A DNA stretch of 64,000 nt from Theropithecus gelada. Taxonomy: Eukaryota; Chordata; Mammalia; Primates; Cercopithecidae. Of the stretch, positions 44,737 to 54,814 are shown one piece after another. Each line of letters starts with the position of its first letter. Position 1 is the stretch's first letter. The DNA is taken from assembly GCF_003255815.1 (NCBI RefSeq), contig NC_037668.1, positions 70,822,940 through 70,886,939 on the forward strand, given 5' to 3'. The notes below the pieces were generated by a model. It was not told the DNA's origin. It saw only the letters and a program-made list of their open reading frames with translations, and ran no database searches. The translations under genes and the position numbers were made by a program.

Positions 44737-45190
44737 TGTGATGGTTAATACTAAGTGTCAACTTGATTGGATTGAAGAATGCAAAGTACTGATCCTGGGT
44801 GTGTCTCTGAGGATGTTGCCAAAAAGGATTAACATCTGAGTCAATGGGCTGGGAAAGGAAGACCCACCCTTAATCTGGGTGGGCACCATCTAATCAGCTA
44901 CCATCAGCGCTAGAATATAAAGCAGAAAAATGTTTCAGAAAAACATGAGAAGACTAGAGTGGCCTAGTCTCCCAGCTTACACTTTTCTCCCATGCTGAAT
45001 CCTTCCTGCTCTTAAAATCGGATTCCAAGTTCTTCAGTTTTGGGACTCACACTGGCTCTCCTTACTACTCAGCTTGCAGATGGCCTATTGTGGGACCTTG
45101 TGATCATGTGAATTAATACTTAATAAACTTCCCTTTATATATACATATATATCTCCTATTAGTTCTCTCTAGAGAACTCTGACTAATAGA
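44737..45190 (+). repeat. ERVL 3' LTR
   Basis: Begins tgtgatggttaatactaag and ends gaactctgactaata. Includes a polyadenylation-like AATAAA near 45122 and a TATATA stretch. Confidence 0.92.
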
Positions 45191-45554
45191 GATTTCTGGC
45201 ACAGGCCTCAGAGTTAGCAGAGACATCCATCTTTCTTTCAGGCCTCATCGGTGGCCCAGATGTCTTAGGGAGGGGTTGATTCATTTCCACTATTTCTTGA
45301 GTATCCACTGTGGTCCAGCTAGTATCAGATCCTTTGAGAATGAAGAGAGAGATAAGGAAAGACAGTCATGAAATTATAATGCCACAAGTCAAGAAGATAC
45401 TACAGTGACCCATGGGGACCAGTGATCTCATGGGAATGAGATTCTCGGAGGGGGTGGCAGACATGGAGGGCCAACTTACTCCTTGCCCCGCTCCACATTG
45501 CATATCTCAGTCCTTTGTAAGCTTTCCAGAGCTTGAAGTCAGGGATAGGGGAGA
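45191..45554. other. Unassigned DNA between two ERVs
   Basis: No gene or named repeat recognised. Confidence 0.45.
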
Positions 45555-45930
45555 ATGCTATAGACTGTGTCTCTCCTGAACTGTGCCCCCCAAAATTCGC
45601 ATGTTGAATCTCTAACCCCCAATGTGACTGTATCTGGACTAAGGAAGTAGTTAAGATTTAATTGGATCAGGAGGGTGGGCTCTAATTTGATAGAATCCGT
45701 GTCCTTATAAGAAGAAACACCAGGGAGCGTTTTCTCCCTCTGCTGTGTGAGGACTCAGTGAGAAGGCATCTAACTATCTGTGAGCCAGGAAAAGAGCTCT
45801 CACCAGAACTTGATCATGTTGTGCCCTGATCTCAGACTTTCAGTTTCCAGAACTGTGAGAAAATACCTGTCTATTGTTTAAATCACCCAGTATGGTATTT
45901 CTGTTATGGCAACCTGAACTGACTAATATA
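45555..45930 (+). mobile_element. MLT1-type LTR
   Basis: Starts 'tgctatagactgtgtctctc' and ends 'tgaactgactaatatag', with the usual MLT1 middle ('ctaacccccaatgtgactgt', 'gtccttataagaagaaacac'). Confidence 0.85.
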
Positions 45931-46164
45931 GATTTGGGTACCGGGAGTGGGGTGCTACAGTAACAAATACCTAAACATGTTGAAGCAGCTTTAGAACTGG
46001 TTAATGAGTGAAGGCTGGAAGAGTTTTGAGTTGCATACTAGAAATATAGACATTAAGGGAGATTCTGCTGAGATTGCAGACACAAATGAGGAATGTGTTA
46101 TTGGAAACCGAAGGAAAGGTAATCCTTGTTATAAAGTGGCAAAGAACTTGGCTGAACTGTGTGC

Positions 46165-46207
<43 letters not shown>

Positions 46208-47000
46208 GGAAGTAAGAATTTGCAAGTAATAAAAGTGGGCATTTAGCAGACGAGATTTCTAAACAAAATGTTGAAGGAGTGGCACGGTTCCCCCTGCTTT
46301 AGTAAAATGCAAAAGGAAAGAGTTGAATTGAAGAAGGAATTGAGGGCTTTATCCTACAGGATGCAGTTTATGCTTTGAATCAGAGCCCATTGTTTGGTGT
46401 TGTTTCCCAGAGAGCCAGAATGCATGGGTCCAAGAATCAAGAGGTAAAATTGTGAATGAGTCCTCTCACTATTTTACCTAATAACTCATTGAATATTTTC
46501 TTCCTCCCCCAGCAACTTTGAGCTCCACTAGCTTGGAGATCTTCATCCCCAAATAGGAAATTCACCTTTGGGCAAAACAAAGGTTGCCACTGAATTTCGA
46601 GATGGGACTTCCATGTGGCTACTTTGGGCTCCTTGCACCACTGAACTAACAGGCAAAATAAGGAGCTAATCTGCTGGCTGGATGATTGGCCCTGATTACA
46701 AAGAGAAAAATGAGATGTTGATATACAACTGAGGCAAAGAGAAGAATGTCTGGAACCCACAGGATTGTCTGGGGGCAATTCTTAGTACTTCCATGCTTAA
46801 CAGTAAAGGTTAATGGAAAATTATAGCAACTAAAAAAACACAAGATAACTGGGGACCTGGACCTCTCAGGAATTAAAATTTGGGTCACTCCATCAGGTAA
46901 ATAACCTAGAGCAGCTGGGTTTCTGGTTGAGGGAAAGGGAGATATGGAATGAGTAGTTGAAGAAGGAAGCTGTAGATAGCAACTATAATGTCATGACCTA
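45931..47000 (+). mobile_element. ERVL/MaLR internal relic with a dUTPase trace
   Basis: After the LTR, 'gatttgggtaccgggagtgg' and 'gaactggttaatgagtgaag' are typical of ERVL-MaLR internal starts. From 46400 the text follows the dUTPase end of the provirus at 43800-44430 in order (for instance 'aaaggttaatggaaaattat' against 'aaggtcaatgggaaactaca'). Nearly all of gag-pol is missing and no frame is open. A GT microsatellite lies at 46160-46206. Confidence 0.7.
46160..46206. repeat. GT dinucleotide microsatellite
   Basis: About 20 GT units, the first few interrupted by gc. Confidence 0.97.
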
Positions 47001-48984
47001 TTGTGGAAACAAGAATTGTAATTGCTTTTCATATTTTCTCTATGTTTGTGATATGCACGTGTTCATTTATATATAATAATCATGCTCTTCATCTTTCTAA
47101 TTTTCATTTAAAAATTGTTTTATACACAAGTTATTGGAAGTAAACTTTACACATTTGTCTTTAGGTAACAGAGTATCAGTGCAGTTATGACTGAATTTGA
47201 GGAGTAATTAATATAGCCTGTGATGGATACAATAGGTATTGGGACTGCACATCTCACAAGAAGTGTGACCGATGTAACTTGTTATGTAAAAATATAAAGT
47301 TGTTTTGTTTGTTGTAGAGGAGTTTAAATGTTCACAAGAGGTATGTATATGATATATATGTGATGTATATGAGAACTGAGTAGTCAAAAGGGTGGACTGT
47401 ATCAGTTAGCCATGTATTCCTTCCCACTTTGAAATGCAGCCTTTAACATATGCTCTGTAATAAACAGCTGAACTCCTTTGAGCATTTCTCCTTTAAAGTG
47501 AGACTGATGTTAAGTTTTCTCAATAGAGGACACTGGAGGGACACTGCAGGAGAATGAGATTTCTGGCAATTTCCTGCCCAGGCACAGAATCAGAATGCAC
47601 TACAACCTCAGGCCAGACCACCCTCTCAACATGGAAACCAGAGCCCCACACATCCCGTCACTTGCCTGACTCCCTTGGCAAGCCCTGGAGTAGCCTGAGT
47701 GTAGCCCCTGGTGGACTCATTCAGCAAGCTGCTATGTGGCACCTATAGCTTGCAGGGTCACAGAGAAGTAGTTCTTTTTGTAAGCCCCACACACCATGAA
47801 GGTTCCCTTCCAACAGCACTTAGCTGCCAACTGCACGTCCACACCATTGGTTGATGATTGTTTGCTCTCTTACCTGCACTTTGGCATGTGGCCTATAATT
47901 TGCCTCTCAGCTCCAGAGTAGCTCTGCCTTGGGTAACCAGCAAACTCTTCTGCAGTTCTGTACCTGAACCATAACTTCTCCATGAGGTCTGAACCCCTTC
48001 CAAGTTTGTCTTTTTAAAGCCACTATCCTTTAGCCCCAGAGCACCACTCAGTTAATACACATTAATATTTAACTTCTCTTGTATTGGACCCAGAGAGCTA
48101 CAGTTTCTCTAACTTTTCAAAGTAAGTATCATTATCTCTATTTTACTGAAGAGAAAAAGTGAAGCTCAGAAAATAAATGCAAAGAGTGGTTAGGGTCATT
48201 TCCAAAGTCCTTTAGCCAGTACCTGGAGAAGCTGAGATTTCAACTTTGTTCTGTCGGCTCCATCTCTGGCCATTACCACCCAAAATGTTCACCCCCACAG
48301 CATCCATCCTTCCCACATATTCTTCCTATACTGGGTTCATCTCCTCTTCTTGCAGCTTCTCTGTGAAATTTCCCTTCCTAAAATTAAGATGCATCCAGAA
48401 TTTCTTCACTGAATATTCCCTTCACCTCTTTACCAAAATACAAATTTTTCTTAGGGGCAGTACTCTTGGATAGGCTTTTAAGTAATCAACTGGACTATTT
48501 CCTACTCTGAAATCTAAATTTCCCAAATTGCACTCTGTTCTAGCAACTCCCCCAGTTCGCCTCCATCCTTACCCCCACAATGTCTGTTCTCTAGCCGAAT
48601 CAAATCCTTTTCTTTCCATCTCTTCCCAAGATACCACCAATATCTTGATGTAGGCTGGATAGCATCATGAATTCATATAATATCACTCCTATTCTTCCTT
48701 TTGACTTTGTGATTTGGGTTTATTGCATCTGCCAATCTTTCTACACGGATCCTGCCAGCTCTCTCTCACATTGCCCCCAGCATTTATCTTAAGTTTTCTT
48801 CCTTACTACTTTTCTAAACATGCTCAGCAAATGCCCTCTAACCAGCTGTGAAATGTGAAGCCAAAAATTATTCCTCTTTAACCCAGTTATAATCATTACA
48901 GAAGTCATCAATGTCATAATCTTCACTACCTTCCTATTGAGTACAAATTAGCCTCATTGACATCTGGTTGACTTTAATTTGTAT
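47001..48984. other. Intergenic DNA
   Basis: May hold the decayed 3' end of the ERVL relic up to about 47500. A MIR-like piece lies at 48110-48245. Open frames at 47554-47748 and 48246-48473 carry no recognisable domain. Confidence 0.45.
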
Positions 48985-49096
48985 TTTTTTTTTTTTTTTT
49001 TTGAGACAGAGTCTTGCTCTGTTGCCCAGGCTGGAGTGCAATGGCATGATCTTGGCTCACTGCATGGTTCAAGCAATTTTTCTGACTCAGCCTCCC
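48985..49096 (-). mobile_element. Alu, tail-side part (split element)
   Basis: Antisense Alu from poly-T to 'gactcagcctccc'. It continues at 49421 without loss of Alu bases, the two parts being separated by OR-derived DNA. A small internal deletion removes the text between 'ctcactgca' and 'tggttcaagc'. Confidence 0.92.
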
Positions 49097-49420
49097 TTAA
49101 TCACCAGTCAAAGGTTCATGCCTGGGTAACATGGCCACAGATCCTGTTGTTTCAGATCTGGTTGTGGCCTTCTGTGCTCCAGTGGTCTCACTCAGGGGCT
49201 CTGCCCCAGCCTGTTACTTTGAGGAGAGCCTTCTTCACATCTTTGTTTCTGCGGCTGTAGATTATGGGGTTGAGAAAAGCAGAGACGACATTGTAGAACA
49301 AAGCCAGTATCTTGTCCCACTTTGGTAAACATTGGCCCCAGGGTTCATGTACATAAACATGGCTGGTCCACAGAACATGGTGACCACAGTGATGTGGGAT
49401 GGACAGGTGGAGAAGGCCTT
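49097..49420 (-). pseudogene. 3' fragment of an olfactory receptor gene inserted in an Alu
   Basis: Copy of 53251-53575 in the same orientation: about 90 bases beyond the OR stop codon plus the last ~77 codons (helices 6-7 and the C-terminus). It shows roughly 20-25 base differences and small indels from the intact gene, including an altered stretch near 49316-49335, so it is not coding. It begins and ends exactly at a break within one Alu (48985-49096 and 49421-49594). See the finding on templated insertion. Confidence 0.93.
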
Positions 49421-49594
49421 GAGTAGCTGGGATTACAGGTGGGCGCTACCATGCTCAGCTAATTTTTGTGTTTTTACTAGAGACAGGGTTTCACTGTGTC
49501 AGCCAAGCCAGTCTCAAACTCCTGACTTCAAGTGATCTGCCCGCTTGAGGCCTCCCAAAGTGCTGGGATTATAAGCATGAGCCACCGTGCCCAG
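49421..49594 (-). mobile_element. Alu, head-side part (split element)
   Basis: Resumes with 'gagtagctgggattacaggt' and runs to 'gagccaccgtgcccagcatg'. With 48985-49096 it makes one Alu. Confidence 0.92.
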
Positions 49595-49871
49595 CATGAA
49601 TTTGTGTCATTTTCATTGAAACTAACACTATTTTATTGAGGACTGTTAGCTAATAAAAGTTCAGTAATTCTGATCTTAAAGAAGCTGACTATTGCTAGTT
49701 TTTAAATTTCCTCTGTGTTTAAAGCAAAAACCTGACAGCATTTCATCATGGCAGCATCTCTTTGAATAATTAACTCCTCGTTTGTATCCACTAGGCGACT
49801 TAAACTTTGAAAAGTCAAAGCCAAATTTGGAGCAGGAAAGTCTGGGATGGTTCTATGGACTGTGAGATGTC

Positions 49872-49885
49872 AGAATAATGACAAG
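49872..49885. repeat. Left copy of L1 target-site duplication
   Basis: agaataatgacaag, identical to 51812-51825 beyond the distal A-tail. Confidence 0.9.
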
Positions 49886-50290
49886 TATTCAGAAGTAATA
49901 CCACATGTTTACAGCCATCTGATCTTTGACAAACCTGAGAAAAACAAGAAAAGGGGAAAGGATTCCCTATTTAATAAATGGTGCTGAGAAAATTGGCCAG
50001 CCATAAGTAGAAAGCTGAAACTGGATCCTTTCCTTACTCCTTATAGGAAAATTAATTCAAGATGGATTAGAGACTTAAATGTTAGACCTAATACCATAAA
50101 AACCCTACAAGAAAACCTAGGGAATACCATTCAGGACATAGGCATGGGCAAGGACTTCATGGCTAAAACACCAAAAGCAATGGCAACAAAAGCCAAAATT
50201 GACACATGGGATCTAATTAAACTAAAGAGCTTCTGCACAGCAAAAGAAACTACCATCAGAGTGAACAGGTAACCTACAGAATGGGAGAAA

Positions 50291-51004
50291 ATGTTTGCAA
50301 TCTACTCATCTGACAAAGGGCTAATATCCAGAACCTACAAAGAACTCAAACAAATTTACAAGAAAACAACAAACAACCCCATCAAAAAGTGGGCAAGGGA
50401 TATGAACAGACATTTCTCAAAAGAAGACATGCATACAGCCAACAGACACATGAAAAAATGCTCGTCATCACTGGCCATCAGAGAAATGCAAATCAAAACC
50501 ACAATGAGATGCCATCTCACACTAGTTAGAATGGCAATCATTAAAAAGTCAGGAAACAACAGGTGCTGGAGAGGATGTGGAGAAATAGGAATATTTTTAC
50601 ACTGTTGGTGGGATTGCAAACTAGTTCAACCATTGTGGAAGACAGTGTGGCGATTCCTCAAGGATCTAGAACTAGAAGTACCATATGACCCAGCCATCCC
50701 ATTATTGGGTGTATACCCAAAGGATTATAAATCATGCTGCTATAAAGACACATGCACACGTATGTTCATTGCAGCACTATTCACAATAGCAAAGACTTGG
50801 AATCAACCCAAATGTCCATCAGTGACAGACTGGATTAAGAAAATGTGGCACATATACACCATGGAATACTATGCAGTCATAAAAAAGGATGAGTTTGTGT
50901 CCTTTGTAGGGACATGGATGCAGCTGGAAACCATCATTCTCAGCAAACTATCGCAAGAACAGAAAACCAAACACCGCATGTTCTCACTCATAGGTGGGAA
51001 CTGA
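50291..51004 (+). pseudogene. L1 ORF2 C-terminal part, open for 237 codons
   Basis: Encodes the ORF2 C-terminus, including RCWRGCGEIGIFLHCWWDCKLV (cysteine-rich segment, given as positions about 95-115) and TWNQPKCPSVTDWIKKMWHIY. The frame is closed upstream by TAA at 50270-50272, where the other copy in this window (18490) has CAA. It lacks endonuclease and RT, so it has no activity. Confidence 0.9.
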
Positions 51005-51242
51005 ACAATGAGGTCACTTGGACACAAGAAGGGAAACATCACACACCGGGGCCTATTATGGGGAGGGTGGAGGGGAGAGGAATTGCACTGAGAGTTATAC
51101 CTGATGTAAAGGACGAGTTGATGGGTGCTGACGAGTTGATGGGTGCAGCACACCAACATGGCACAAGTATACATATGTAACAAACCATAACAAACGTTAT
51201 GCACATGTACCCTAGAACTTAAAGTATAATAATAAAAAAAAG

Positions 51243-51797
51243 AATCTTGAAAAAGAAAAAATAAACACACAAATACCATATTTGAGGGCTTCAGATGGTC
51301 ACTTCTGGTTTACCAAACAACAATTTTCATATTAACATGTTAATATGACATCAATTTGTGAGAAATCAATCACAGGTTCGATCTTCTATCTTAGGACCTG
51401 TGATTAAACTGCAGCAAAAGTGAAACTGAGTTTTGTCAAACAGAAGGGTATCAAAACTTGCAGGAGTGTGGGTCTGCAGTTAGGTAAAAAAAAATCCAGA
51501 CATAAGTGTGGTAAGAGCACTCAGGAAATACAGCCTTACCAATAACTCTGAAAGCACAGAAGGTACTAGGTGGATGTATGCATATCAATAGCTCTGAAAG
51601 TGTTGAAGAGTTTGAATGTGAAGCTGTAGAAATTTCTTGATGATATCTCAATGTTTCACTTTTTTGTTATTTTATATGTATATTCATTCAATATTTCACT
51701 TGTTTGTTATTTGATATGTACATGCAAGAGGGTTAAATAAAAATCTGTATTTAAAAACAACTAAAAGAGATCTCCAATAAATATGAAAATTTTAAGT
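51243..51797 (+). other. Putative L1-transduced flank (about 555 bp)
   Basis: Unique-looking AT-rich sequence between the L1 3' end and a second polyadenylation signal and A-tail. It includes a diverged tandem duplication of about 40 bp at 51648-51727 ('tttcacttttttgttatttt' and 'tttcacttgtttgttatttg'). No gene recognised in it. Confidence 0.75.
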
Positions 51798-51812
51798 AAA
51801 AAAAAAAAAAAA
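51776..51812 (+). terminator. Distal polyadenylation signal and A-tail of the L1 transduction
   Basis: AATAAA at 51776-51781, then 16 bases, then 15 A. Confidence 0.85.
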
Positions 51813-51825
51813 GAATAATGACAAG
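51812..51825. repeat. Right copy of L1 target-site duplication
   Basis: agaataatgacaag, identical to 49872-49885. Its first A is shared with the A-tail. Confidence 0.9.
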
Positions 51826-53250
51826 GATTAAGAAAATGCTGGAATTCCTGCCCCGTTTTCCTTTGGTGGTGAAAAGGGTGAGGGTAGTATTTGGAGGAGA
51901 TTCTGTAAAGGTGGAAGAAGTTCCTTGTGAAAGCTTTCCTCTCTGAATCAGGCTTCGCTGGAGGTGTCCCTGACTTTCTTGATACTGTAGACAATGTGTG
52001 GTTAGTACAATTTCCTAAGATTCTGTGGAGCCACTTGTCTATGCCTCCTCCAAGGTGCCAGGGACCATCAGGGGCCAAAACCATGGGTAAAGGTCTTGGC
52101 ACTGGAAATAGAAGCCAGCACCACTATGACTGTCATATCCAACTGCAACTCCTTGGAGTTATTGGAGTTATTGGATCCTACGATCCAATATGCTGATCAT
52201 ATCCCATCAGCAACTCTTTGGATCAAGTACTCTATTAGCACCATTATTACTCAATTCAGATTTAAGGAACTGTTTATGAAAACGTTTATGAAAAGGCAAT
52301 GAAGATGTCTTTGGGGGCGTGCTGACTGGTTGAAATTAGGGCCTTTTCCGGCAGCACTTGGAGGAACTGCTGTGAATTTTTAAGGTTTTGCTGATTCTGA
52401 ATTCATGAGCTTCTTGGTGACAGTCCCAAGCTAACTAAATCCACAGCAGATTGAAATGTAAACAAATGCCAATGTTTTCATTTGTAATGCTAGTTATCCC
52501 TTTTCAAAGAGCAGAATGGTCCTTTTCTCTAAGGCGAAATGGTCTCAGATATCTTCTTGGTAACTATAGATTTGAGGAACAGAAGTAGACGATGAGAAGA
52601 ATAGCAGCATCTATATGAAGCAGTGTCTATACAAAGGATTCAAGCACTGTTTTAAGAACTTTACCTTCTCACAACAATCCTATGAGGTGATGATTTGCTG
52701 TTACTAATATCACCCAATTTTACAGATAAGGAAACGGTTTGGCTACCAAGTATAAACTCTTAATCACTATGATATGATTTGGGTAATGTTTTATGTGTGT
52801 ACCCAGAGACCCCTCAAGATATCTCTTCACCCCCGCAGGAGCTCACCTCTCCAACGACCAGATGGATTAGGCAGCCTGGGACTCACATTCCCGTGGAAAA
52901 TGCTATATGGACAATGGCCAATCCATGAACCCTATTCCTGGGGTCACTTTTCCTTTCTCCTATGTTTCTTTAGATCTGTTTATGGTTTTATTTGAGATAA
53001 AAATAAGGTCACTGATCTGGAGTCCTGGGAGCCATCTTATCACAGCCATCTTGAGTTTATTTAATATGTCACATCCTTGTACACTCAGTCACCCCATCAG
53101 CAAACGTTGATGATGCTTTGTGCCAGACCCTTTGCTGAGCCCTACTTGGCACTCTGTCTACAGTTGGGTCTTTTGATGGTTTAGGCTAGCCCAGATGCTG
53201 GAGCCATCAGCAAGTCTACACCAGCTACTTACCTTTACATATCATCAGCC
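51826..53250. other. Intergenic DNA downstream of the intact OR
   Basis: No gene supported. An L2/MIR-like piece lies at 52635-52745. On the minus strand an AATAAA at about 52989-52994 is a possible polyadenylation signal for the OR at 53342. Confidence 0.45.
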
Positions 53251-53341
53251 TTAACCATCGGTCAATGGTTCCTGCCTGGGTAACATGGCCACAGATCCTG
53301 TGATTTCAGATCTGGTTGTGGCCTTCTATGCTCCAGTAGTC

Positions 53342-54286
53342 TCACTCAGGGACCCTGCCCCAGCTTGTTACTTTGAGGAAAGCCTTCTTCACATCTTTGT
53401 TTCTGAGGCTGTAGATTATGGGGTTGAGAAAGGCAGAGATGACATTGTAGAACAGAGCCAGTATCTTGTCCCTCTCTGGGGAGGCACTGGCCCCAGGGTT
53501 CATGTACATAAACATGGCTGGTCCACAGAACATGGTGACCACAGTGATGTGGGATGCACAGGTGGAGAAGGCCTTGAGTCGACCCTGGGCTGAGCAGATT
53601 TTCAAGATAGTGGCAAAGATGCAGACATAAGAGGACAGAATGAAGGAAAGAGGTATCAGGAGAAGGATGAAGCCCAGGATGAAATCTACTTGGTCATTGA
53701 GGGATGTGTCTGCACAGGTTAGCTTCAGAACAGCAGGGACCTCACAGAAAAAGTGGTTGATCTCATTGGGACCACAGTAGGGCAGGCACATGGTGAAGAC
53801 AGTATAGACTAGGGAACAGCTGACACCCCACAGTCCACAAAAGACTATCATTGCTCCACATAGCCATGGACTCATAATAACCTTGTATCTGAGTGGGTAG
53901 CAGATGGCCACATATCTATCATAAGCCATGACAGAGAACAGCCAGCCTTCAGTGATTCCCAAAACCAAGAAGATGTACATCTGGGACACACATCCAACAT
54001 AGGAGATAATTTTCTTCTGGCAGACCAGATGCACCAACATCTGGGGCACAGTAGTGGTAACGTAGCTCATGTCCAGCATGGAAAGGGCACTAAGGAGGAA
54101 GTACATGGGTGTGTGGAGGTGGGAGTCAAGGTGGATCAAGATGACAATGAGCCCATTGCCCACAAGTGTAGAGAGGTAGAGGAAGAGAAAGATGTTGAAG
54201 AGGATTGCATTAATTCGGGAATCCCTGGAGAAACCCAGAAGGATGAACTCAGACACGAAGCTGTGGTTATCCCAGAAGTCTTCCAT
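53342..54286 (-). CDS. Olfactory receptor, class II, intact
   Basis: G-protein-coupled receptor of the olfactory family, expected in the plasma membrane of sensory cilia and coupled to the olfactory G protein. 314 codons, the normal length. Residues: N-glycosylation site NHS (7-9), helix 2 PMYFLLSALSMLDMSYV (about 58-74), conserved MAYDRYVAIC at the end of helix 3 (about 118-127), KAFSTCASHITVV in helix 6 (about 234-246), and PIIYSLRNKDVKKAF in helix 7 and the tail (about 281-295). The paired extracellular cysteines are present. The ATG context is good (A at -3, G at +4). A splice acceptor (sense tttctctttctgcag, ending at 54297) lies 10 bases before the ATG, matching the usual OR layout of a non-coding first exon plus one coding exon. 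Subfamily not certain (OR2/OR13-like). Confidence 0.95.
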   Translation of the reverse strand: MEDFWDNHSFVSEFILLGFSRDSRINAILFNIFLFLYLSTLVGNGLIVILIHLDSHLHTPMYFLLSALSMLDMSYVTTTVPQMLVHLVCQKKIISYVGCVSQMYIFLVLGITEGWLFSVMAYDRYVAICYPLRYKVIMSPWLCGAMIVFCGLWGVSCSLVYTVFTMCLPYCGPNEINHFFCEVPAVLKLTCADTSLNDQVDFILGFILLLIPLSFILSSYVCIFATILKICSAQGRLKAFSTCASHITVVTMFCGPAMFMYMNPGASASPERDKILALFYNVISAFLNPIIYSLRNKDVKKAFLKVTSWGRVPE

Positions 54287-54339
54287 TCTCCTTCAGCTGC
54301 AGAAAGAGAAATGGAGCTACTAGTGGTCCAGTTTAGACC
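54287..54339 (-). promoter_or_regulatory. Splice acceptor and branch-point region of the OR coding exon
   Basis: Sense: tctaaac (candidate branch point, about 54330), then a pyrimidine tract and ctgcag ending at 54297. The Alu fragment begins directly upstream, at about 54340. Confidence 0.65.
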
Positions 54340-54510
54340 ACTGCACTACATGCCTGTAGTCCCAGCTACTCAGGGGGCTGAGGCAGGAGAATCATTTGAA
54401 CCCAGGAGGCAGAGGTTGCAGTGAGCCGAGATCGTGCCACTGCACTCCAGCCTGGGTGACAGAGCAAGACTTCATCTCAAAAAATAATAATAATAATAAT
54501 AATAGAAAGA
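54340..54510 (+). mobile_element. Alu right arm, 5'-truncated
   Basis: Starts inside Alu at 'catgcctgtagtcccagcta', runs to 'caagacttcatctc' and an AAT tail. It lies antisense to the OR in its presumed intron, about 40 bases from the acceptor. Confidence 0.9.
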
Positions 54511-54566
54511 AGGTGAGGAGAGGCAAGTGAGGATTCTCTTTTGCTATTTTAAATGAACAAAAGAGC

Positions 54567-54632
54567 ATTGATATTTTATGGATATTGCAAAGGCACTTTA
54601 TTGATATTTTATGGATATTGCAAAGGCACTTG
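54567..54632. repeat. Perfect 33-bp tandem duplication
   Basis: Two identical adjacent copies beginning attgatattttatgg, at 54567-54599 and 54600-54632. Confidence 0.93.
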
Positions 54633-54814
54633 ATAAATCTTAGGACACATTTCATTTGATAAAATTTGACTTCCATTAAAAAAGACCTTTTGGTATTTTG
54701 AAGTTTAGCAACTCTGAAAAACCTGAGAAAGTAACAAAGATTTGGATGTGGTTCTCTTTCCAGTGCCTTCCTCATACAGGCTTTCACAGATCCTTGGTCA
54801 CCTCGCTGTATTAG

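Larger units (their letters stand above)
38076..45190 (+). mobile_element. ERVL (HERV-L-type, class III) provirus, inactive
   Basis: About 7.1 kb from LTR to LTR, two Alus included. Order: 5' LTR (38076-38540), primer-binding region (from about 38543), gag-like region, protease, reverse transcriptase, RNase H, integrase, dUTPase, purine-rich tract and 3' LTR (44737-45190). There is no env-like frame between dUTPase and the 3' LTR, as is usual for ERVL. A dUTPase after integrase is a hallmark of this group. Stops and frame changes break gag and pol. By eye the two LTRs differ at roughly one base in ten over their first 190 bases, so the insertion is old. A clear 5-bp target duplication is not visible (gaatc before, gattt after). 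Confidence 0.93.
49886..51812 (+). mobile_element. L1PA-like insertion, 5'-truncated, with 3' transduction
   Basis: L1 sequence starts immediately after the left duplication, inside ORF2 ('cagccatctgatctttgaca'), and runs through the ORF2 stop and 3' UTR to its own A-rich end at about 51242. A further ~555 bp of non-L1 DNA follows, then AATAAA (51776-51781), a run of 15 A (51798-51812), and the right duplication. The whole unit is therefore one retrotransposition event that read past the weak L1 polyadenylation signal at its source. Confidence 0.88.

Noticed and set aside
51927..52302. Frames of 68-89 codons near the intact OR
   Set aside because: No domain seen and no splice context. The sequence looks like ordinary intergenic DNA.
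54029..54424. 131-codon plus-strand open frame
   Set aside because: Antisense to the intact OR and extending into an Alu.
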